From contig JAQGDQ010001610.1 of assembly GCA_030141605.1 (NCBI GenBank), positions 1-32,606 of the forward strand: a DNA stretch of 32,606 bases. The letters are read 5' to 3'. The translations under genes were made by a program, and so were the position numbers. The notes under the pieces are model-generated. The model did not search any database. It was not told where the DNA came from and saw nothing but the letters and a program-made list of their open reading frames with translations. Positions 22,206 through 31,200 of the stretch are shown piece by piece (the stretch's first letter is position 1; each line of letters begins with the position of its first letter). This stretch comes from Tubiluchus corallicola (lineage: Eukaryota; Priapulida; Priapulimorpha; Priapulimorphida; Tubiluchidae).

Positions 22206-25200
22206 ATATACTAACAATGTTATTAATTAGTTAGATTATTACTGTGACTTCCAGGTTTCGGGTTCAAATCGCGACTTGTTAACAATTTTTCTGTGTCTCC
22301 TTTATTTCTTCAACTCATTACCCGCAATTGGTACTAAGTGTTAAAAATGAACCACAATGGTTTATACGCATTCTGACATTCTCAGTCATAATCTTACTAA
22401 TTAAATGTAAGCCAAGTTGTATGGCCCTTTGGTAACACATTGTGGCTCTTCTAATATTGTTGTTGTTGGCATCCTTCTGTCTCGGAAGACAATGGAATGT
22501 GCGCCAAGAGAGTCAGTTATTGATCACATTGATGGACCTGCAGCGTCGACTGTGGCTGAGCAGTGCGATCCTTGGACGTCTCTAGGGCGCACGCCTGGGC
22601 AAGGTGTACGGAGATCCTGAGTTGCCCAGACAACAGGAACCCCCTCTCTTCCTCCCTGGTGTAGTCCAAAAGAAAGCGAAGCGATACATTTGGCACCAGG
22701 TTGGCTGCAGGAGCTGCCGGAGTCAGTGAGCATGCTGCACTGGTCCGCCTTCGGGGCTGCACTCCTGATTTGGAAGGTTTACTCCTCTACACATGTCCGT
22801 TGGGTCACTTGACCTCCTCCGCCCTCTAGCCGTTGGCTGCTTGTGCAGCTCCTCCGCCTAGTGTCGAGATACAGTGTGGGCATCCCGCAAGCCTACAGCA
22901 CCTGGTATTCCTAGTCAGTCACCCATCGAACTACTAACCAGGCTCTACGTTGCTTAACTTCGGTGAACAGACGATAACCGGTGTTTTCAACGTGATATGG
23001 CCGTAGGATCTTCTAATAGAATATACTGTATACTATATTTTTACCCTATGAATGAAGAGACCCGAATAAAAAGAGATAAGTTTCCTAACCGCTTAAAATT
23101 CAAAATAAATTTTGTTTCATGATATTTACAATAAAATCTCTGTTTTGCAGGATTATACTTGTATTTATACAGCCACGCATTAATTGGCTTCTGCTGTATG
23201 AAATAATTATTAACCCTCTCGTTATCATCTGATTACTCAAAGGTGTAGTAAGTGTTTACAAAAAATTAAATAACTAATTTTTTGATATTTCTGCGAGAAC
23301 ATTAGGTAAGTTGTGGAAATTTGAAATAGTTTAAGTGACGCTCTCTTCCGTCAACCCACAGTGTGTTTATGAGAAGCCATGAAGCCACCAGCTATCTCTT
23401 AATTTTCAAGCGAATAAAGTCTACCACAGCGTCTGAAAATTCCTATACGACAGATGTCTAAATTACCTTAATGCTTTATAGACAGTTTTTTGAATATACA
23501 ATTTAACTATTTGACATTTCTGCTTTGCATAATATCCATGTCAGTTTTTTGTTTAAAGTCATTAACCCACTGTTGACACTTTTTCTTATAGTCTCAACAA
23601 TAACAGCGGGACAGCTGTTGTGCGGAGGAATGTTCAGCCCAGATTCCTTGTCAAACTGGTTCGCTGCAGTCGCGCTATCACACGCTCTCACGGAGAACCC
23701 CACACAGAAAGAGCAGCTGCTGAGAGTACAGCTTGCAACCAGTCTAGGCAACCCACCGGTTTCATTGTTGCAACAGTGTACTAATATGTTATCACAGGTG
23801 ATTTAATTAATATTCCTTTTTTCCTATTGTCAGTGTTTCACAAGTACTTATAACATTACTGTAGTGAAATTGCAATATTTTTATTATTATTATCATGACA
23901 TATACATATATACATGCGCCTTCTATTTGCAGGGCTATAACAGTTAACAGTATTGACATGTCATTTTTAACAATTTACAGTATAGCTGTGCCAGCACTCT
24001 ATTATCATTACCTTCTTAACTAACATTAATTTCAGTTATCTAAAATTAATTAATCCCGTTAGGTTAGCGACAAAATAAAATTATTTAACGAAATATTAGC
24101 AAAGTTAATTACAATCAAACTAATTCCAAATGAATTTTCTTCTTTTCAAAATAATTAGTTTTGCAGAGTAAGTATTATTGTGCCTAATGTATTCATAAGT
24201 GACTAATGTACAAATGTTGTACTAATGTACAAATGTACAACATACTAATGTACAAATGTACAACATACTAATGTATAAATGTACAACATACTAATGTACA
24301 AATGTACAGCATACTAATGTACAAACGTACAACGTACTAATGTACAACATACTAATGTACAAATGTACAACATACAAATGTACAACATACTAAAGTACAA
24401 ATGTACAACATACTAATGTACAAACGTACAACATACTAATGTACAAATGTACAACATACTAATGTACAACATACTAATGTACAAATATACAACATACTAA
24501 TGTACAAATGTACAACATACTAATGTACAACATACTAATGTACAAACGTACAACATACTAATATACAAATGTACAACATACTAATATACTAATGTACAAC
24601 ATACTAATGTACAAACGTACAACATACTAATGTACAAATGTAGTACAAATATACAACATACTAATGTACAACATACTAATGTACAACATACTAATGTACA
24701 AACGTACAACATACTAATATACAAATGTACAACATACTAATATACTAATGTACAACATACTAATGTACAAACGTACAACATACTAATGTACAAATGTACA
24801 ACATACTAATGTACAAATATACAACATACTAATGTACAACATACTAATGTACAACATACTAATGTACAAACGTACAACATACTAATATACAAATGTACAA
24901 CATACTAATATACTAATGTACAACATACTAATGTACAAACGTACAACATACTAATGTACAAATGTACAACATACTAATGTACAAATATACAACATACTAA
25001 TGTACAACATACTAATGTACAACATACTAATGTACAAACGTACAACATACTAATATACAAATGTACAACATACTAATATACTAATGTACAACATACTAAT
25101 GTACTAATGTACAACATACTAATGTAAAAATGTTGCTCTTTTCTAGGGAGGCAAGTTGCAGAATCGATTGGGTCTTCTAATACTACTGAGCACTTGGTTA

Positions 25201-28200
25201 GTGGGATGTCCCATTGCAGTCACACATTTTCTGCATAATCCTGCCAATGTGCCATTTGTATCCTTGATGAAAGATAATTTCAAAAAGGCGTTCGCTGTTG
25301 ATCAGTATTTTTAGCCAAATAATTAACCAACACAAATCAAACGGCTGATCATGGGATTACATTTTTATGCGTAGAGGAGTTTATGTGGTTGTTAACTCTT
25401 TACTTTTTCTGTCGGGCAGTCACGTCATTTCGTCTGCAATCTTGAGAAAAGAAAATGTTCTGCTTTGAGCACTAAGTTAAATATGTTGCTTGCAAACCAA
25501 AACCGTCCTTAAGTCGGCATAGCTAAAGCTACGTTATGATGCTTTAAGGCAGAATGTCAAAATATCAATTTTTTGCTTTTTGTAAAAAGGAACACTAAAA
25601 ATATTGTACTATTATAATCTAGCTTTAAATCATCAAGAAAGTGTACAAAAATACAAAAATCTAATTTTATAATCCCGTACTCACTTCTCTGGTTTGAAAC
25701 TAGTACTACAATCGTGAAAAACTAGCATTTTCAAACTCTGATTGTAGCTCGTGGAAGCAGTCATTTTGCTTCGGGTTTTTTTTTCTCTTACCGAGCCCAG
25801 ATCTTCATGAAGAAGAGCCATATACTACATTCAATATAACATCAATGTGTTCTTGCAAACTCCATAGCAACCAACATTTATTCGGTTGCTAAGTGTTTTG
25901 TAGGAACAATGGCTAACTTTAACTTTCTCAAGGTTATGTTTTTCAGTGTGCAGCTTGAACCTCAACTTCAATGTTGATTTTAACAGCTCAGAAATAACAT
26001 AGAGCAATGAGCTTGGTATCAAAATGTTCCTCATGAAATGAAGATTCAGTATATGTGAATAACAAAAAAGCTTATTTGCCGACTTATGGATGATTTTGCT
26101 ATGCAAGCACACATAACACGAGTGTAATGAATTAAGTTTTAACTTTTATACCACAGCAATTTTTCTTTTTGGTACATTTTAATAATATTATTATGTTTCT
26201 CTTGTTCTAGTGTAGCTCTGACTATGTCCTTAAGGATCTTTATGTTTAAGTTTAAGAAGCCTGTTGATTGACTTTACCGAGTAAATTATGAATAGTGGTT
26301 AATGATACAGTCGTAAAGTGTTCATCATACATTACTTTCATGAGAACGTTTCCTTAACTCTAAGTACTTAGCTAACTTCACAAATTGCATTGCAAGGTGA
26401 TGACGATAATGAACATTTAGTGCATGGACTGTGTGCCTTCCTACTTGCTGTCTGTGTACAGTACAACGATGAATCAGTGGCTGATTTTACAAAGTTGGTA
26501 TCATATATCCACTGATTTTGTTAAGCAATTGTATCAATATTAAGTTATTTTGTTCAGTTTTGTGGATGTTTACATTACACGTTTCAGTTTTTTAGAAGAA
26601 GTAAATTTTTTAACAGCTCTAAATAGACTAAAATTATTAAAGGAAAACCGAATCCCATCTGCCCTGTAAAATATTGAAAGTTAACACATTTTTTTAGGAA
26701 TGACTTACGTGAAAGAATTATTACCATACAAATGTGATTTAGCATTCGCGTGGCTACTTCTTCGCTGTCTTATTGATTATGCTCTGATTATTTTTTCAAA
26801 CTTTACAAAATGTTATCTAAACTTGTTTCAAACGACCTGTCGTAAAAATGGCTGCGTCTAACGGTCATCACGGGAGTTTAAATTTACACGTTTTATACAG
26901 CGTGACTGCCGATTGAAGTCCTGCACGCAAAAAGGCAGTATATAAGTGGTATAAAATTTTAAAACGAATTTTTCAAGTTTCATGTTTATGAAGGGTTTTC
27001 TTGTTTTAAACAATAGACTTACTATAATATTCAAGATGGCGTGCTTTGTGGCTCTAAAACTTTACAACAAGAGTTGCAATTTTACCAAAATAGAAATCAG
27101 TTTACTGAAACAAGCCAGAAATCGTTTAAAATGTCTTTTTTCAGACATGTTTGATTTGTGTTATAATGTTTTCTATTTACATTCACCAGGGAGCAGCTTC
27201 GTCAAATTATTGCCAAAAGAATTAGCTTAGAGGTGTTTGTCGACAAACTCAACTGTATTAGTAAAAATGAGAGCTACACGAGGGCAGCACAGAAGCCACA
27301 GATGAAAGTGCGGCAGCCAAATGAGGTGCTGTTTGATTACGAATTTACACGGCTATTCAAAGCTCAAGAAGGTGTGTGGTTTAACTGATAGATTTGAATC
27401 TTATTTGGTTAGAAATTCTATGAAGCCAACAATTAAAAACTGTCCTGTTCCGTCTAATCGCCCGCCGGGTAATATTTTTTATCGCACACCCGTCCGGAAA
27501 TTTTATAATTTTTTTGCAAGTTCATGTATGTACTTGACGCAGTCATATTTTTTTATTTAAAACATAAAATGCAATAATTATTGTAACTCGTTCTTTCGGG
27601 GAACGCAGACGTGGTCATGTTTTTCCAAGGCTAACTCTCGGCCAGGGTTGCCATTTTGTATAATGCTCACAGTATTGGAGGCTGAAAATTATCGAATTTT
27701 GTGCCAAATTGGTATATTAACGCCGAAGTAGTGTTACCGATTATATCACAATTGTCAGAACATACATTCATGATACAAAAAAAGACTATGGAATAATCGA
27801 TAATTATACGATAATTTAGTAATGCGAAACTAAGAAACAAAGCGTGAAAATGTGCATTGAAAAAATGTAAAACATTACTGCTAACCAGTGGGAAATAAAC
27901 AAACTTTGATTTGAACTGATTTTAAATGAGCCACGATCCAGGCTTAAACATTCACAAAGCTTTAAAAAAATGTTGAACAAAAATTTTTCCTACTGACATC
28001 TTTTGAGCTCATGACGTAAGGCAGAAATATTTTTTGTGGCCGGCTTTAACTATCATCATGGTTTCCTTAAATGCAAATAAATGCACTGTTTTGCTTGAGT
28101 GTTGAGATACATCTTGTCTTGTGGTCACTTGGCTATAACTGCTGTACTTCTCTCATTACCGTACAGATTCTTGATGAATTGTTTTTTTTTGTGTGTAAAA

Positions 28201-31200
28201 CTACTGATTGCACACCGTTGTAAAAAAATTAGACATGGTAAGAAAAAATATATGTAAAATTTAATTATTCAAATAGTCTTATTTTTTAAAAAAAATTTGA
28301 AGGATTTCTATTAAAGTCTTTCAGAAGTTTATGAAAGTATCGCTTAGTTTTTATGCCGCTATGCTTGTAGAGCTGGCAATACCAGCACTCTTCGCACTGC
28401 GGTTCCTTGAAGCAAGTACTAAATGTAATGCCATTGGTGTAAAAATGTTTGCTAAAAATTTAGAGCCGCTTGCTTCCCGTAAAAGCACAGCTTGGAGATC
28501 TTTTAGTTCAAATGAAGCCCAGATCAAGTGTTCAAATGAAGCCCAGATCAAGTGTTCAAATGAAGCCCAGATCAAGTGTTCAAATAAAGCCCAGATCAAG
28601 TGTTCAAATGAAGCCCAAATCAAGTGTTCAAATGAAGCCCAGATCAAGTGTTCAAATGAAGCCCAGATCAAGTGTTCAAATGAAGCCCAGATCAAGTGTT
28701 CAAATGAAGCCCAGATCAAGTGTTCAAATGAAGCCCAGATCAAGTGTTCAAATGAAGCCCAGATCAAGTTTCAAATGAAGCCCAGATCAAGTGTTCAAAT
28801 GAAGCCCAGATCAAGTGTTCAAATGAAGCCCAGATCAAGTGTTCAAATGAAGCCCAGATCAAGTGTTCAAATGAAGCCCAGATCAAGTGTTCAAATGAAG
28901 CCCAGATCAAGTGTTCAAATGAAGCCCAGATTAAGTGTTCAAATGAAGCCCAGATCAAGTGTTCAGAATACAGTACATCAACGTTTGCAGTGGTCACTCA
29001 TTGACCCTGAAAATGGACAGGCGATGCCACCACGTGAACAAAATGCTAAATATCATACTTTAATTTGTTGATCTGGAACCGGGATCGGATCTGGTCCATG
29101 GAGTTCCGGATCTGAACCCGAACCCACCAAAATTGGATCCCTGTGCTACCTTACTTACTAGTCGTTTATTGGGCTAAAAGAGTCTTACTCTTAGAATGTA
29201 ATTTACAGCAGTTTCTTCTGGCTGTAAATGGTTTTCTCTGTTTGCAAAAACCAGATTGTCAGATTCCAGATTCCAGATTGTCATTGTTTTATCTGTAATC
29301 AATATTAACAACTTTCAAGTAATTTGCTAGTTTAGCTTGTCTTCTGTTATTTTAGCAGCTGTCTGTTCACGTGAATTTTGTAAATAGTTAGGCGTTTGTA
29401 GTTAGGCGTTTTTAATTGGTTGCCAAACGAACGCGTGTTGTGGTGCTAAATAGGTACAACTTTGTTTGAATGTTGAGAATTTCATTTTTCATTCATAAAA
29501 CGGAACTTACGAACTTCTGCGTGTATTGCATTTTAGAAGTTAAGGTAACGTATGAATGGTACAACACGTACTATAGTTTGTATGTAGATGACTAATTTGT
29601 GTGTCAGTTAAAATGGCTTCTTATTCTCATGCAGGTATAGTCATCAGAGCCGTCCATGGAGATACGGTTGTAGTGAACGGTGAAGCCAAATTAGAACGGT
29701 CGTCGCCAGTTGATGACAGTGTTATTGCACGATACAAGGATCTGATTCGTGATCAGGTGAAATTTGAAATGTTACACTTGTTATGTCACGTTGTTGGTAT
29801 TTTTAAAAATAACATGGTGCTCTTCTGAGAATTACCATGATCATAATCAGGGATGAGAATTTTCCGCGGATACGCGGAATTCCGAGTTTTTGGAAGACCA
29901 GTAGTGCCATTTTTGTAAATCGCGTAAATTCGTTGAGAAAATTTTTACGGACCCTGTACATTATTTCACAAGCTGACCGCTAGTTGGCAGGCCGTCACTT
30001 TGTTTACATCAAGTACATCAGTGTAACCACGTGTATATCTCTATGTATAAAAACACAGAATCAATTGTGCGGAGTTATTTGAGTCAATTGCAGACAGTTT
30101 TTATATACTTTTACATAGGAGCAGCCAGTACTTAGGCGTTTTTGAGACAATTAGGTATCATGTATCCTTGATAGTTGGGTATTTTAAATTAGGCGTGAAA
30201 CAAGGTAATTGATATTTTCAGTCACAAAATTGCAGTTTGTTGCTGGCTGCAAGGGGGCTTTGCCCCTTGAACCCCCACGGGGCTTTCAAGTTTCCGTGGA
30301 TCTTTTTGAATATTCTCATCCAAATTTTTGACTGGGCCTCTGGTTAGCCGATATTGATGACGTAATTCATGATTTTTTTGGATTTTGTGTGGTGTGTTTG
30401 TTATTATCTTTGTTTTGTTTAGGATACGCGCATTAATGAAGTAACTGAACAGAAGGATGAATTAAATGCACAATTGCAACGAGCAAATAAACAGTCAGAA
30501 GATTTGGCGGCCCATGTGCAGCAATTGAAGGACCAAAATGCTCTTCTTAAGGCCCAGAAAGGTAAGCAGTTGTATTATTATTACAATTTTCTTCCCCGCA
30601 CACCGCAAGAAAATGGAATCGTCTGCCAGAGTCAACAGCTCAACTTTGGCATTTTCGATCTCTTAATGAGTGCCATATGAGTGGTCAATCTAGACTAGAT
30701 TAAGGTACTCCGCCACCTGTTGATTGCTGTGTAGGGTGTGGCGCCCCTACCTTAGGGGCTTGGAGATAGTTCTATCTCTTTTGTTAGGCATCACTGCAAA
30801 TAGGTTTATGGTATGCTAAAGGAAAGAACAAGTCGTGCAGCATGTTGGGTTTATTTTACTGCTATCACTTAAACTTAGAAAAATATAATAAAGAAGTTCG
30901 TGGAAAAACTGTCTGTAAAGCATAAAAGGTAATTTACAATACTACAATAACAAAGTAGTTACCATTCGAAGTTATAATACTCCTGCATTGGCGGAGTTGT
31001 AGCCTCTAATCTTATATGTATGGTTTATGGATGAAGACATTGAAAAAGCTGAGAGTGCAGCCATGGTGAGCCTTCAATTTGATGTACTTAATGCATTATG
31101 ACGAAGTAGAAGAAGAGATTTCAACACATTTTTTTTATATAATTTATCAGTATTGCATCCAAAAATCCTCAGTTTAGGTAATATGGTGAACCATGGACTG

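Noticed and set aside
22417-22762. Several 60-80 codon ORFs on both strands
   Set aside because: They lie in the 5S-headed SINE body, which is GC-richer and open by chance. No family similarity.
24190-25135. CRISPR-like array
   Set aside because: There are no unique spacers between constant repeats; it is a compound satellite in an animal intron.
28331-29071. A 246-codon protein gene
   Set aside because: Most of it is a 24-bp tandem repeat, the frame changes meaning at a one-base deletion, and it lies inside a USO1 intron.
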